DNA of 40,305 nucleotides, taken from the NCBI GenBank assembly GCA_028713655.1, contig JAQTNW010000031.1, positions 1 to 40,305 of the forward strand. Reading direction: 5' to 3'. A program made the translations under genes and the position numbers. Positions within the stretch are counted from its first letter, which is position 1. Each line of letters begins with the position of its first letter. Shown piece by piece: positions 31,803 to 40,305 of this stretch. The stretch is from Candidatus Methylacidiphilales bacterium. Its GTDB lineage: Bacteria > Verrucomicrobiota > Verrucomicrobiia > Methylacidiphilales > JAAUTS01. Below the pieces are notes generated by a model. It saw nothing but the letters and a program-made list of their open reading frames with translations, was not told the origin of the DNA and did not search any database.

Positions 31803-33821
31803 TCAGACAAAACGCAGTCCGGTGGCGAAGGCCAACTGGTACGCCCACTTGGCCACTTCCTGCGGATTGATGGCCCGATGAAAACCCAGCGCCCACGCCT
31901 GGGGATAGGCCTCGGCGGCCTGCTGGGACCTTCCGAAATGCGGCGAAGCCGGGCCATCAATGCCATCCGGCGCCATAAAGGGCGACCACCATTCGCCAGG
32001 AAAATGGCGGTGGTGATTCGCGCGCGAGCAACGGTGATGCAACGCCATGGCTTCGTCCGCCAAACCGGCATCATCAAGCGCCATAGCCATCCACTGTCCG
32101 ACAATCCACCAGATGCCGCCGTTCTCCCCGGCGCCCGGCGGATAGAAACAGTGGGTGCGGCCCGGAAAGTCATCGTAGTCAAGCGGGCGGTCAATGATCG
32201 CCGGGCCAATGGGAGTATCGCAACGCCGAAGGACAGTGAGCAACATCTCCTGCCGCCGCGCCGGATCTCCCATGCGCGCCAGCGCCATCCAAGGCTGGCC
32301 GTCCAAATATATCCGGCCATCAGCTTCATCCCCGACCAACGTGCCGTCATCCGCAATCGCACGCGGCCACCAGGGGCCGCCGCCAAACGACGCGCACGCC
32401 TTGCGCAACGCCTGCGCGCGTTGCCGCAGGCCCCCCACCCTTGCATCGCCACCGGCGCGCTCCAGCGCTGCCGCCAGACGTTCCTGAGCCACCACTGCCA
32501 GGGCGGCGTTCATAAACGACTCGCCACGGCCTTGCGAACCGACATTGCCCAGCCAGTCATTCCAGTCCCCGGACAGCATGCGCGGGATGCCGTGACTGCC
32601 CATGCCCACCTTTTCCAGCGCAAAAGCCAGCAGGCGATCCAGATGGCCTGACAACGGAGCGCGATGGCCGTCCGAGGCAACAACTTCCACATTCAGAAAG
32701 GACCGTCCTTCGATATCGAGAACTTCGGCCAACAGGAACACCCACCACCAGACCTGCTCGCTGGCAATGCCCAGGTCATCGGACTCATGTTCTCCGCTGG
32801 GTGCTCTCCATAAGAAGTCGCGGCCGGGAACCGCGTTGGCCATCTGGGGAATACCGCGGCGCGGGCAACTGGCGGCCGCGGAACGCAGCACCTGGTCACG
32901 GGCCAACTCAGGGATGATCCTGGCCAAAGACCAAGCCATCTGATTTCCGTCCCTGAAACTGGCCGACCCACCGGGTTGATAGAGTGAACTCGAACGATGG
33001 TCGAAAAGATAAAGATGCCCGTTGCCGCAGCAGTCAAACCCCCGTGTTCCATCATGAAATGCGCTGCCCACCAGCAATTGGGCCGACCAACGAATCTCGA
33101 CCGGATCACAGCCCGGACGAACATGGATATTCCCTAACAATTTACGCCAACACTGGCGGTTGGCCGCGCGCGCGGCGGCAAGCTGCCCGGCATTCGGCGG
33201 CTCGGGATCGGCGCCTGCGGGATTATATCCGACCCGGACCAGCAAGGGCTCCGTCAGTTCCGCGCGCCAGGCATCCTCACGAACGTCCAGATTGGCTCCA
33301 CTCGCCGCCCAGCCCACCCGTCCGTAATCCGGCAGATCGGCGCCCAGACAATTTTTCCGGCGCGCCGCACCGTCAAGATTTATGGGCAACAGGAGTTTCG
33401 GAGCCGGCACACCAGAGGCGCCGCCGTGCCAACTCCAACTCAGCAATAAATCGCGCGCATCGAGACCGCCTATCACAACCTCGAAGTGCAGAAAGCCGCC
33501 GTTCAAGGGCGCCGTGGCCTGGGCCGATCCCGGTCCAAGCACCCAGCGGACCCCGGGCAGGCGTTGCAAATCCAATTCCGTTACGGCATCGCCAACAATG
33601 AGGCTAGCCCGCCGGTGGCCGGAATGAAACGGCGCCGGTGCAAAATAACGGCTTCCGAATTCGGCCGACATGGGCCGCGCGCTGCCGTCGAGATAGACCT
33701 CGGCTTTCATGCGCCAGCCGGCCAGAGGATGATGCGCGTAGGGATCTCCGCTGCCGGTCTCGACCCAGGCTGCAGGCAGGCCATCGGACTCAGCCCAAGT
33801 ACTGTGGAAGGGTTTGCTCAT
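31803..33821 (-). CDS. GH94-like (cellobiose phosphorylase superfamily) enzyme
   Basis: The 672-residue protein has the GH94 layout: an N-terminal beta-sandwich (to about 230) and an (alpha/alpha)6 barrel. Family landmarks are HESDDLG (345-351), GDWND (418-422), which holds the general-acid Asp of GH94, and GENGG (565-569). No signal peptide is seen. Known GH94 enzymes split beta-linked disaccharides with phosphate, giving sugar 1-phosphate, and would save ATP after uptake. This protein is shorter than cellobiose phosphorylase (about 800 residues) and has large aromatic residues after both motifs (GDWNDWLG, GGIWWIVG). Its specificity, and even phosphorolysis itself, are therefore uncertain. 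The gene is noticeably GC-richer than its neighbours and stands alone between the operon and the GH16 genes. Confidence 0.75.
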   Translation of the reverse strand: MSKPFHSTWAESDGLPAAWVETGSGDPYAHHPLAGWRMKAEVYLDGSARPMSAEFGSRYFAPAPFHSGHRRASLIVGDAVTELDLQRLPGVRWVLGPGSAQATAPLNGGFLHFEVVIGGLDARDLLLSWSWHGGASGVPAPKLLLPINLDGAARRKNCLGADLPDYGRVGWAASGANLDVREDAWRAELTEPLLVRVGYNPAGADPEPPNAGQLAAARAANRQCWRKLLGNIHVRPGCDPVEIRWSAQLLVGSAFHDGTRGFDCCGNGHLYLFDHRSSSLYQPGGSASFRDGNQMAWSLARIIPELARDQVLRSAAASCPRRGIPQMANAVPGRDFLWRAPSGEHESDDLGIASEQVWWWVFLLAEVLDIEGRSFLNVEVVASDGHRAPLSGHLDRLLAFALEKVGMGSHGIPRMLSGDWNDWLGNVGSQGRGESFMNAALAVVAQERLAAALERAGGDARVGGLRQRAQALRKACASFGGGPWWPRAIADDGTLVGDEADGRIYLDGQPWMALARMGDPARRQEMLLTVLRRCDTPIGPAIIDRPLDYDDFPGRTHCFYPPGAGENGGIWWIVGQWMAMALDDAGLADEAMALHHRCSRANHHRHFPGEWWSPFMAPDGIDGPASPHFGRSQQAAEAYPQAWALGFHRAINPQEVAKWAYQLAFATGLRFV

Positions 33822-33948
33822 AAAAATGATTTTCCGCTTTTTTGCTTGACCAGGCGCTGCGTTTGGATTGAGGGCGCAGCTTGGAGGGAAAGTAAGCCTG
33901 TTGCTCGAAAATCACCAGCCGATTTTCAGTTTTCAGCCACGCTTTTGG

Positions 33949-34030
33949 CACATGGTGAAGCTTCCCAACCTTACAGATGGAGCCCCTTCCCATTCTTCAG
34001 TGCGAAGTTCCGCCGAAACGTACCGCCGCC
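33949..34030. repeat. R2 interspersed repeat, copy 2
   Basis: The stretch matches 5213-5288 over its full length (GAAGCTTCCCAACCTTACAG, GATGGAGCCCCTTCCCATT, CCGCCGAAACGTACCGCC) and 40104-40142 in part. Short frames read through it, but none looks like a protein. Confidence 0.65.
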
Positions 34031-34059
34031 GGGTTGCTCCCATGCAAGAGAGCAACCCG
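34030..34059 (-). terminator. Stem-loop after the multidomain GH16 gene
   Basis: CGGGTTGCTC (34030-34039) and GAGCAACCCG (34050-34059) form a perfect 10-bp GC-rich stem with a 10-nt loop, 10 bp past the stop codon at 34069. The U-tract of a classic intrinsic terminator is absent, so it may stop or protect the transcript end. Confidence 0.5.
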
Positions 34060-34068
34060 TGGCCATAT

Positions 34069-37000
34069 TTACTGCACGTTCAAATTATCCAACTTGCTGG
34101 TGGCCGTTTTGCTGTTGTCGTGCGAGCAGCTCACCATCCCGGTCAGATAGTTGCCGCTGGTAAACGACACCGTCTGCGCCGCTCCGATCTGAGTCCAGTT
34201 CACTCCATCAGTGCCATAATAGGCCGTGAAACTGTTGTTGCTCTTGACCAGCTTCACCCAGACCGGGAAACTCGCCGACACATTCGACCCATTCTGAGAT
34301 GCTCCGCCGCCCGTGCTGCTGCGGTAAAGGAACTGCAAGCCTATGCCGTTGGTGTAAACCAGATACGCATCTTCCGAACCTGCCCCGGTCGTATCCCGGA
34401 ACATGATACCCGCCTTGCCGTACCCAGGTTGAGTTCCACCTGATGTCCCCGGCTGAGTCACTCTCGCGCTAATCGTATGGGTGGTGCCGCTCACGGTCTG
34501 GCTCACATACTGGAACCCGTCGGCTGAACCCCAGATGTCCGCTCCAGAGCCGTTGACCGTAAACACGCCGCCCGAATAGCTCGAACTTCCAGTCACTCCC
34601 ACCGATCCAATGTCCTGGTTGATCCACGGTGAGGGCAGGCCGCCGCTGGAAGTGTTGACGATCTGGATGCCGTTAAGGCCGCCGTTGCCAGGCGCCCCCC
34701 AAGCCATTGTGAAGCTGCCCGCCGTCAGGCCCGTGTAGTTGACGTAGTTGGCGCTTGGCAGCGTCGGCGGGGTGCCCGTCCCATTCCAAGTGCTGGTGGC
34801 TACAGTCCAGGCGGAACCGCCACCCTGCGTCAAGAAGCTGAAATACTGCGCCGAGCCGCCCGATGGCGTCAGTGAAACGGTTTCATTTCGGCCCGTGGCG
34901 TCAATGCCCGCATACACGTAAATGTCATACTTGGCATAGGGTATTCCGGAAACTGTCAAGGTCGGAGCACCGGGCCAGCCATTAAAAAGCTCACCCGAGG
35001 CCAGCTTTGCGTTGCCCGCAGGCGACGCGGAAGATCCTCCGCCACGATAAGTCCCGTTGGCAGTGCCGGTCAGCTTCGTGCTGGTGGCCGATCCGGAGTT
35101 GTCCGTCAATGCCACGTTGCTAAACGAGGCGCCTGCCAGTGCATTCCAATGGGTCTGGGCCACGGTTGACAGCCCTGCCGAGTCCGTTGCATTCAAGGCG
35201 GTTTGGCCGCCCACAAACTGGATCCCAATTGAGGCCCCTCCGCCTCCGCCGCCGGAAGGATTCACCGTCAGAACGAGTGTGGCCGTGCCAGTGCCGTTTG
35301 CATTGGTGGCGCTGATCGTCACATTGCTCGTGCCTGCCACGCTCGGCGTGCCGGAGATCAGCCCGCTAGACGTGTTCACGCTCAACCCTCCGGGCAATCC
35401 CGTCGCATTGTAGCTCGTCGGACTGTTGCTGGCTGTGATTTGATAGCTAAACGCAGTGCCCACCGTTCCACTGGTTGTCAGAGCGCTGGTGATGGATGGC
35501 GCAGACCCGCCACCACTGGTGGGACCCGCTGCATAATTGGCCGCAATCTGGCTCGCAGTCAAAGCCCCGTTATAAATCCGGAACTCATCAATCGAACCCG
35601 CGAAGTCCTGATCTCCGCCAAAGGGCGATCTTCCCAGCCAGAACTCCACAAAGTTGATGTTGGACACGTTCTTGCCCCCCAGCGATGTCGTAACCGGTGA
35701 GCCGAGCGAACCGCCTGCAGGTGCAATATACAGGGACTGGATATTCCCCACCCCATCATACACGCAGGCAAAATAATACTTCGTGCCGGTGGAAACCAGC
35801 GGCCCGGCAACGGCCTGCTGCGAGCTTCCGGTGGCAAGGAAATCCACGCGGCTGTGGCCGTCCGTGCCCTGGGAAGATGTCAGTCCAAGGAAGGAACTCG
35901 TGTCCGTGTTCCCCGGGAAAAACACCTTCTCCCAGTTCGCAACTGCGCTTTCCGTAAACCAGCCTTCGAAGCTGGCACTGGTCAATCCGCTCATGACCGA
36001 AGTCGGCAACGAACCATACGCAGTCCCATTGCTACCGCCCGACAACTGCAACGCGCCACCGCTGATGCTGGCGCTTCCGTTCAACGTGCCGTTGGCCGTC
36101 CCGACGCTGTCATTGAAGTTACCCGCGTTGAATGTGTATTGGTGGGTCAGCGTCGCCCCACCTCCGGAAGGATTCACTGTCAAGATCGCATTATTGGAGG
36201 TCACGCTGCCGGCACTGTTGGTCACCACGCAGCGGAAGGTTGAGCCGTTATCGCCAATGACCGTTGCCGGTGTGGTGTAGCTTGTGCTTGTCGCGCCCGC
36301 GATATTTACGCTGTTCTTCTGCCATTGAAAGGCCGGCACAGGGTTTCCTGTCGCCACCACGCTGAAGGTGGCCGTCTGGCCGACTGTCACCGTTTTGTTG
36401 GCTGGCTGAGTGGTGATGGTTGGCGCTGACGTTCCTGCTGTTCCTTGCCAGACACGGATGTAGTCAACCTGCATCGTGCTCGGAAACACGGTCGGGAGCG
36501 GCGTGTCAGTCCTGTTACCTATGTCATAGACGAGGATTACGGCATCCGGTACGCCTGACACTTCCTTCGTGATCGTCCCCTTCTTCACCCCATCGTAATA
36601 AAAATCAAGTTGCGTTGGCGTCCAAAGGACGGAATAGGTGTGCCAACTGTTGGACCACACACCGGGCACGTCAAAATTTTTGAGGGGATCCATCCAGTCG
36701 TCCGGCCTGCCCGCGGAATGGAGATGCGACCCAGGGATGGAGTGAAATTCTGCAACGTCGATTTCATTGGTCGGCCATGGGTAATCATCTGTGTTCATCC
36801 AAAATGCCGGCCAGCCAGCAACACGACTGTCGGTTGCCGAGACCGCAGGCAGATAAATGCGTGCCTCAAAAACGCCATAGGATTGCTTGAACTGGGCGGG
36901 TGTGGGTTGACCAGGGATCCCCCAACTATGCAGCATCGCTGTCGTGTAGGGGAAGAACCGTCCGGAACTGGTCACGGACTCGGCCCGGGCGGTCAATTTT

Positions 37001-37284
37001 AACGTGCCGCCTGAGACTGTCGCATTTGATGAACGAATGAGACCAATTTGCTGGTCGTTCGTTGGCCACCCGTCGCCGGTGGCTGTCGCATTGTGCCAAC
37101 CAGCCGCGCACCACTTTGTCATATCGACCGTGGCACCGTCAAACTCATCGTGGAAGGTCATGGTCCAGGCACCGGGAATGCCCACAGGCACCGGGTCACT
37201 GGCCAATAGAGGAGTTGCAAGATAGAAAACTGCTAAACTTATGGGGGCAAGTAAACGAAGGATATGGGTCTTGATGGTTTTCAT
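34069..37284 (-). CDS. Secreted multidomain GH16 endoglycanase with Ig, LamG, putative-Ig and DUF1349-like modules
   Basis: The 1071-residue protein has a signal peptide (cut near LLAS, residue 29). An uninterrupted GH16 domain (about 35-275) carries the active site EIDVAE, with Glu174 as nucleophile and Glu179 as acid/base. Then come an Ig-like domain (PANKTVTVGQTATFSVVATG), a LamG domain (about 370-590, EGWFTESAVANWEKVFFPGN), a putative-Ig domain (GLPGGLSVNTSSGLISGTP), a domain of unknown type (about 680-850) and a C-terminal DUF1349-like module (SPWINQDIGSVGV to the end). Gly-rich linkers join them. The non-catalytic parts probably hold the enzyme on its polysaccharide or on the cell surface. 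The LamG DNA is nearly identical in parts to that of the gene at the left edge. It follows the other GH16 gene in tandem, behind a terminator. Confidence 0.92.
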   Translation of the reverse strand: MKTIKTHILRLLAPISLAVFYLATPLLASDPVPVGIPGAWTMTFHDEFDGATVDMTKWCAAGWHNATATGDGWPTNDQQIGLIRSSNATVSGGTLKLTARAESVTSSGRFFPYTTAMLHSWGIPGQPTPAQFKQSYGVFEARIYLPAVSATDSRVAGWPAFWMNTDDYPWPTNEIDVAEFHSIPGSHLHSAGRPDDWMDPLKNFDVPGVWSNSWHTYSVLWTPTQLDFYYDGVKKGTITKEVSGVPDAVILVYDIGNRTDTPLPTVFPSTMQVDYIRVWQGTAGTSAPTITTQPANKTVTVGQTATFSVVATGNPVPAFQWQKNSVNIAGATSTSYTTPATVIGDNGSTFRCVVTNSAGSVTSNNAILTVNPSGGGATLTHQYTFNAGNFNDSVGTANGTLNGSASISGGALQLSGGSNGTAYGSLPTSVMSGLTSASFEGWFTESAVANWEKVFFPGNTDTSSFLGLTSSQGTDGHSRVDFLATGSSQQAVAGPLVSTGTKYYFACVYDGVGNIQSLYIAPAGGSLGSPVTTSLGGKNVSNINFVEFWLGRSPFGGDQDFAGSIDEFRIYNGALTASQIAANYAAGPTSGGGSAPSITSALTTSGTVGTAFSYQITASNSPTSYNATGLPGGLSVNTSSGLISGTPSVAGTSNVTISATNANGTGTATLVLTVNPSGGGGGGASIGIQFVGGQTALNATDSAGLSTVAQTHWNALAGASFSNVALTDNSGSATSTKLTGTANGTYRGGGSSASPAGNAKLASGELFNGWPGAPTLTVSGIPYAKYDIYVYAGIDATGRNETVSLTPSGGSAQYFSFLTQGGGSAWTVATSTWNGTGTPPTLPSANYVNYTGLTAGSFTMAWGAPGNGGLNGIQIVNTSSGGLPSPWINQDIGSVGVTGSSSYSGGVFTVNGSGADIWGSADGFQYVSQTVSGTTHTISARVTQPGTSGGTQPGYGKAGIMFRDTTGAGSEDAYLVYTNGIGLQFLYRSSTGGGASQNGSNVSASFPVWVKLVKSNNSFTAYYGTDGVNWTQIGAAQTVSFTSGNYLTGMVSCSHDNSKTATSKLDNLNVQ

Positions 37285-37345
37285 GATTTTTATAGTTTTT
37301 ATTCCATTTTGTTGCTTATCGTTGGTTTCTAATTTCGCCTTTCAC

Positions 37346-37378
37346 AAAAAAAAGCGGGTGAACTGTTACCTTCACCCG
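37346..37378 (-). terminator. Rho-independent terminator, possibly bidirectional
   Basis: CGGGTGAA (37355-37362) pairs with TTCACCCG (37371-37378) around an 8-nt loop. On the minus strand an eight-T tract follows (37346-37353), ideal for ending the GH16 transcript that stops at 37436. On the plus strand a T-run also follows (37379-37384), so it could act both ways. Confidence 0.9.
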
Positions 37379-37435
37379 TTTTTTCCCACTGATATGTTTT
37401 TAAGGCTTGCTTTACATTGAAGTTGTCAGGCTGTC

Positions 37436-39949
37436 CTACGGCGTAACCGTCACATTGTCGAAGGTGGCAGTGCTCAACGTGGCAGTATTATGGCTGCATA
37501 CCGGCAGTCCAATATAGACATTGGTCCCCATCGTAATGGTTTGCGGTGTTCCCACCTGGGTCCAGGTTGTTCCATCGCTGGATTTGTATCCCGTAAACAC
37601 GTTGCCCACACGCGTCACCCGCAGCCAATACGGCACCGTCCCGGTGCTCGTGGCTGCCTGAGCCGATGCGCCCGCCGTCAACCGGTACAGGAACTGGACG
37701 TTGATAGGCTGGATCGTCATCATCGCGTGCGCCGAACCCGCCGTCAGATCCGAGCGGATCATCACGCATGCTTTCGCATTGTTGCTGGTGTTGGTCTGGC
37801 TCGCCACCCGCGCGGTGATGCTGCAATCGCCGCTGGCCGCCTGATACGCATACTGGAAGGAGTCGGCTGTTCCCCAAATATCCGACCCGGCACCCTTGAT
37901 CGTGAACACCCCGCCCGAGTAGCTCGAACTGCCCGCAACTCCCACCGAGCCGATGTCGGTATTCACCCAGGGCGAAGGCAGGCCGCTGCCGCCGGTCGGA
38001 CCTGCGGCAAAATTCGCCGAAATCTGGCTCGAAGACAAAGCTCCGTTGTAGATCCGAATCTCATCCAGCGATCCCGCAAAGTCCTTGTCGCCACTGAAAG
38101 GTGAACGTCCGATGTAGAACTCGTTGAAGACGATGTTGGACACATTCTTGCCGCCCATCGAGGCGGTGAGCGGAGCGCCGATTGATCCGCCCACTGGTGC
38201 GACATACAGGGATTGGGTATTTGCCGCACCGTCATACACGCAGGCAAAATAATATTTCGTGCCCGGCGTGATCGCCACGCCTCCGGTGGCATACTGGGTC
38301 CCGCCTGCGCCCAGGAAATCACTGCGGCCCATGCCGTTGGTTCCCTGGGAAGTTGTCATGCCCAGAAAGGAGGTCGTGTTCGTGTTGCCCGGGAAAAAGA
38401 CCTTCTCCCAGGTCGCAATCGCGCTCTCGGTGAACCAACCTTCGAAGCTGGCGCTGGTCAGGCCGCTCATGATTGAGGTAGGCAACGAACCATAGGCGGT
38501 CCCATTGTTGCCTCCCGGCAACTGCAACGCGTTGCCGCTGATGGCGGCACTTCCGTTCAACGTTCCGTTGGCCGTCCCGACGCTGTCATTGAAGTTGCCG
38601 TTGAACGTGTATTGGTGCGTCAACGTCGCGGGGCCTGAAGTAGGCAACGAATAAACCCGGACCCAATCCACCAGGAAAGTGGAGTTGTTGACCATTCCGT
38701 ACAATGGCCAACCTCCCCCAAGAGCATAATCGATCATGATATAAAAGGGCGCCGACATATGACTCGTCGGGGTCGCGCACTGGTTGGTCTGTACCCCATC
38801 AATGTACATCGTGATGTTCGTGGGTGTCACCAGAACGCCGTAAATGTGATACCCCTGCCACGGATAACTTCCATCCGGCATCGGAGTTTGCGCCGCACTG
38901 ATGTGGGGAAGTGTGTTATCCGTGGGATTCCAGTTGTGCGTATTCTGTGCAACAAAATTCTGAAGATTACCGGGCGTGTTGCAGACACCGTACCATTCAA
39001 ACATATCGATTTCTTCGGTGGGCAACCCATCACTGACCGCCGGTATGCCGTTCCGGCTGTTCATCCAAAAGGCAGGCCAGGCACCCGAGCCGGAATTCGG
39101 CATCTGGCAGCGGATTTCAAAGTAACCGTAGAGTTGGGCAAAACCGGCCCCGCTTGGATCCATAGAAGACAGATTGCCCGAATGCCACTTGCCCAGCGTC
39201 ACGCTGCTTACAAGCGGCGTACTGCCGGACTTTAAATTCACAGGACCAAAGGTGTTCCAGTCCAGGTTATGAAAGCTGGTGTCATAATACGCCGCATTCG
39301 GATTCTTGATGGCGCTCGTGGTGGTGATTTGTGGATAGCCGCAGTCATAGTTCTGGTCACCGCCATTGGTCTCCTGGCTCATCAGGTAATAACTGTGATT
39401 GGCCGACAAGGTTACGGCGGTTGTCAGATTCGCATAGACAAAGCCAACAGGTTGGCCCGAAGTGTTGACAGTCGCGGAACCATTCGGCACATCCACTCCA
39501 TTGGACGCATCCACCAGTTTAACCACATGGCTCTGGGAGTTGCCTGAGATGACCCAACGTCCCACACTATTGATGACCACGGCGTTCGCGCCGGTCGTGA
39601 ATTTAAATCCCACCCAGCCCGACCAGTTGTTTCTTGTCCCCACATCACTCGTGTTAATCCAGGCCTTGTCAGTGAGAATGCCGCCTGCGGCGCTGAAGGC
39701 GGCCGCATCCCACTTCGAGTCGGAATAGGCGCCCGATGCGCCATAGGGTGGCACGTAATACCAGGTGGAAGCTCCTTTTGGATTGCTTGTGGTGACGCTG
39801 ACACTGTTGAACTCATCAGCAAAAGTCAGCGTGTAGCCGCTCAGGTTGATGTCCGACTGTGCCTGGACCGGAGTGAAGGCCATGCAAACAGCCAGCAAAG
39901 CCATGAGGGCAAGAATGCTGGTTTTAATCCGTGCTATTTTTGTTTTCAT
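37436..39949 (-). CDS. Secreted GH16 endoglycanase with nested domain, LamG and DUF1349-like modules
   Basis: The 837-residue protein has a signal peptide (cut near VQAQ, residue 31). GH16 begins at FADEFNS (43-49), is interrupted by a foreign beta-sandwich segment at about 105-225 (GRWVISGNSQSHVVKL, SQETNGGDQNYDCGY), and resumes with YGYFEIRCQMP and WPAFW. The active site is EIDMFE, Glu313 and Glu318. A LamG domain (about 445-650) and a DUF1349-like C-terminal module (SPWVNTDIGSVGV) follow. It is the closest relative of the gene at 1-1891. AAGGA lies 15 nt before the ATG. It is downstream of a LacI-type gene and an 18-bp palindrome, suggesting sugar-responsive control, and ends at a clear terminator. 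Confidence 0.93.
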   Translation of the reverse strand: MKTKIARIKTSILALMALLAVCMAFTPVQAQSDINLSGYTLTFADEFNSVSVTTSNPKGASTWYYVPPYGASGAYSDSKWDAAAFSAAGGILTDKAWINTSDVGTRNNWSGWVGFKFTTGANAVVINSVGRWVISGNSQSHVVKLVDASNGVDVPNGSATVNTSGQPVGFVYANLTTAVTLSANHSYYLMSQETNGGDQNYDCGYPQITTTSAIKNPNAAYYDTSFHNLDWNTFGPVNLKSGSTPLVSSVTLGKWHSGNLSSMDPSGAGFAQLYGYFEIRCQMPNSGSGAWPAFWMNSRNGIPAVSDGLPTEEIDMFEWYGVCNTPGNLQNFVAQNTHNWNPTDNTLPHISAAQTPMPDGSYPWQGYHIYGVLVTPTNITMYIDGVQTNQCATPTSHMSAPFYIMIDYALGGGWPLYGMVNNSTFLVDWVRVYSLPTSGPATLTHQYTFNGNFNDSVGTANGTLNGSAAISGNALQLPGGNNGTAYGSLPTSIMSGLTSASFEGWFTESAIATWEKVFFPGNTNTTSFLGMTTSQGTNGMGRSDFLGAGGTQYATGGVAITPGTKYYFACVYDGAANTQSLYVAPVGGSIGAPLTASMGGKNVSNIVFNEFYIGRSPFSGDKDFAGSLDEIRIYNGALSSSQISANFAAGPTGGSGLPSPWVNTDIGSVGVAGSSSYSGGVFTIKGAGSDIWGTADSFQYAYQAASGDCSITARVASQTNTSNNAKACVMIRSDLTAGSAHAMMTIQPINVQFLYRLTAGASAQAATSTGTVPYWLRVTRVGNVFTGYKSSDGTTWTQVGTPQTITMGTNVYIGLPVCSHNTATLSTATFDNVTVTP

Positions 39950-39976
39950 AATAGTGCTCTTGTTCCTTATGTTAGT

Positions 39977-39994
39977 ATCGCTTTACTGGCTACA
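39977..39994 (-). promoter_or_regulatory. Conserved 5' leader motif of the second GH16 gene
   Basis: This is an exact copy of the 18-mer at 1920-1937, in the same orientation and at almost the same distance from its start codon (27 versus 28 nt). Confidence 0.5.
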
Positions 39995-40093
39995 TTTTTG
40001 TGCAAAAATAAAGGGGCTCGGCACATTGTGGGATCAGGATTGTTGCCCATGTCGGAACTATTTACTTCACTCGCTTCAATGTCCAGTACGAGA

Positions 40094-40111
40094 TTACCTG
40101 ACATCAGGTAA
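40094..40111. promoter_or_regulatory. Candidate regulator-binding palindrome upstream of GH16
   Basis: TTACCTGACATCAGGTAA has perfect 8-bp arms around CA. It lies 145 bp upstream of the GH16 start at 39949 and 75 bp after the stop of the LacI-type gene at the right edge. It may be an operator for that regulator, though its centre is not the CG usual for the LacI family. Confidence 0.4.
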
Positions 40112-40142
40112 AACTGCCCAACCTTACGAATGGGGTCTCTTC
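40104..40142. repeat. R2 interspersed repeat, partial copy 3
   Basis: GCCCAACCTTACGAATGG and GTCTCTTC match the left half of the R2 copies at 5213 and 33949. The right half is not recognisable. Confidence 0.5.
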
Positions 40143-40186
40143 AGATGCTTTATGTTAAAGCAGGGGCGAACAAGAGCTATCGCTGC

Positions 40187-40305
40187 TTATTTTCCCTTCG
40201 GAATCAGCAGGGTCCATCCGGGCTGCCAGGAGCCGCGGACGAGCATATTCAAACCGATCTTAGGCACACCGAAGCGATGGTTCTGCACAAGGGAAATCAC
40301 CCACT
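40187..40305 (-). CDS. C-terminal end of a LacI/GalR-family regulator (5' end outside window)
   Basis: The last 39 codons before TAA at 40187-40189 read RFGVPKIGLNMLVRGSWQPG, then WTLLIPKGK. They align without gaps to the end of the LacI-type protein at 3524-4576 (QFGIPKVAKNTAIRGSWHPG, then RTLLIPK). The rest of the gene, including the DNA-binding domain, lies outside the window. Its position upstream of a GH16 gene on the same strand mirrors the left end of the window, so it probably regulates that gene. Confidence 0.85.
   Translation of the reverse strand, partial: WVISLVQNHRFGVPKIGLNMLVRGSWQPGWTLLIPKGK

Noticed and set aside
33790-33993. Small protein gene upstream of the GH94-like gene
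   Set aside because: The frame reads through an R2 repeat and has no ribosome-binding site or recognisable fold.

Overview
The window looks like chromosomal DNA of a GC-rich member of the Verrucomicrobiota or a close PVC relative. The indications are a PEP-CTERM sorting signal, a MoxR/DUF58/BatA/VWA operon, many secreted glycoside hydrolases under LacI-type regulators, Asp-box propeller proteins, and intergenic DNA full of small non-coding repeats. This assignment is inference from gene content; there is no rRNA or other taxonomic marker. I saw no tRNA, rRNA or CRISPR array. Almost every gene is on the minus strand.

Left carbohydrate region (1-13.5 kb). A secreted GH16 enzyme runs off the left edge. 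Upstream of it, on the same strand, are a PEP-CTERM surface protein and a LacI-family regulator. Then comes a 0.7-kb island of nested small repeats (a 160-bp MITE-like element, a TA-ended repeat and a third repeat family). A minus-strand operon follows: aldo/keto reductase, a six-hairpin glycosidase-like protein and a GH127-type enzyme, read from a good sigma70-like promoter. Next are the remnant of a ROK sugar kinase and two head-to-head clan-A glycosidase paralogues.

Central region (13.5-31.7 kb). After a perfect 8 x 13-bp tandem repeat and a 23-bp palindrome lies one tight run of eleven minus-strand genes. In transcription order they are two MoxR AAA+ ATPases, a DUF58 protein, a BatA/VWA membrane protein, a very large DUF4175-like membrane protein, a VWA membrane protein, a DUF4159 protein, a caspase-like protein without its catalytic cysteine, an Asp-box propeller protein, a TPR protein and a second Asp-box propeller protein. 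The first six or seven are a recognised MoxR/VWA module; the secreted second half is much less familiar. I infer that the ATPases remodel or switch on the VWA proteins in the membrane, and that the propeller, TPR and caspase-like proteins are partners or clients outside the cytoplasmic membrane.

Right carbohydrate region (31.8-40.3 kb). A GH94-like enzyme is followed by two secreted multidomain GH16 proteins, one with Ig-like and putative Ig domains and both with LamG and a C-terminal DUF1349-like module, and by the last codons of a second LacI-type regulator. The LacI-then-GH16 order repeats that of the left end, and parts of the GH16 genes are nearly identical in DNA. The two ends look like duplicated, recombining copies of one polysaccharide-use locus. 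Together the region suggests use of beta-glucan-type and arabinose-containing polysaccharides: surface enzymes cut the chains, cytoplasmic enzymes finish the oligosaccharides, and LacI proteins control expression.
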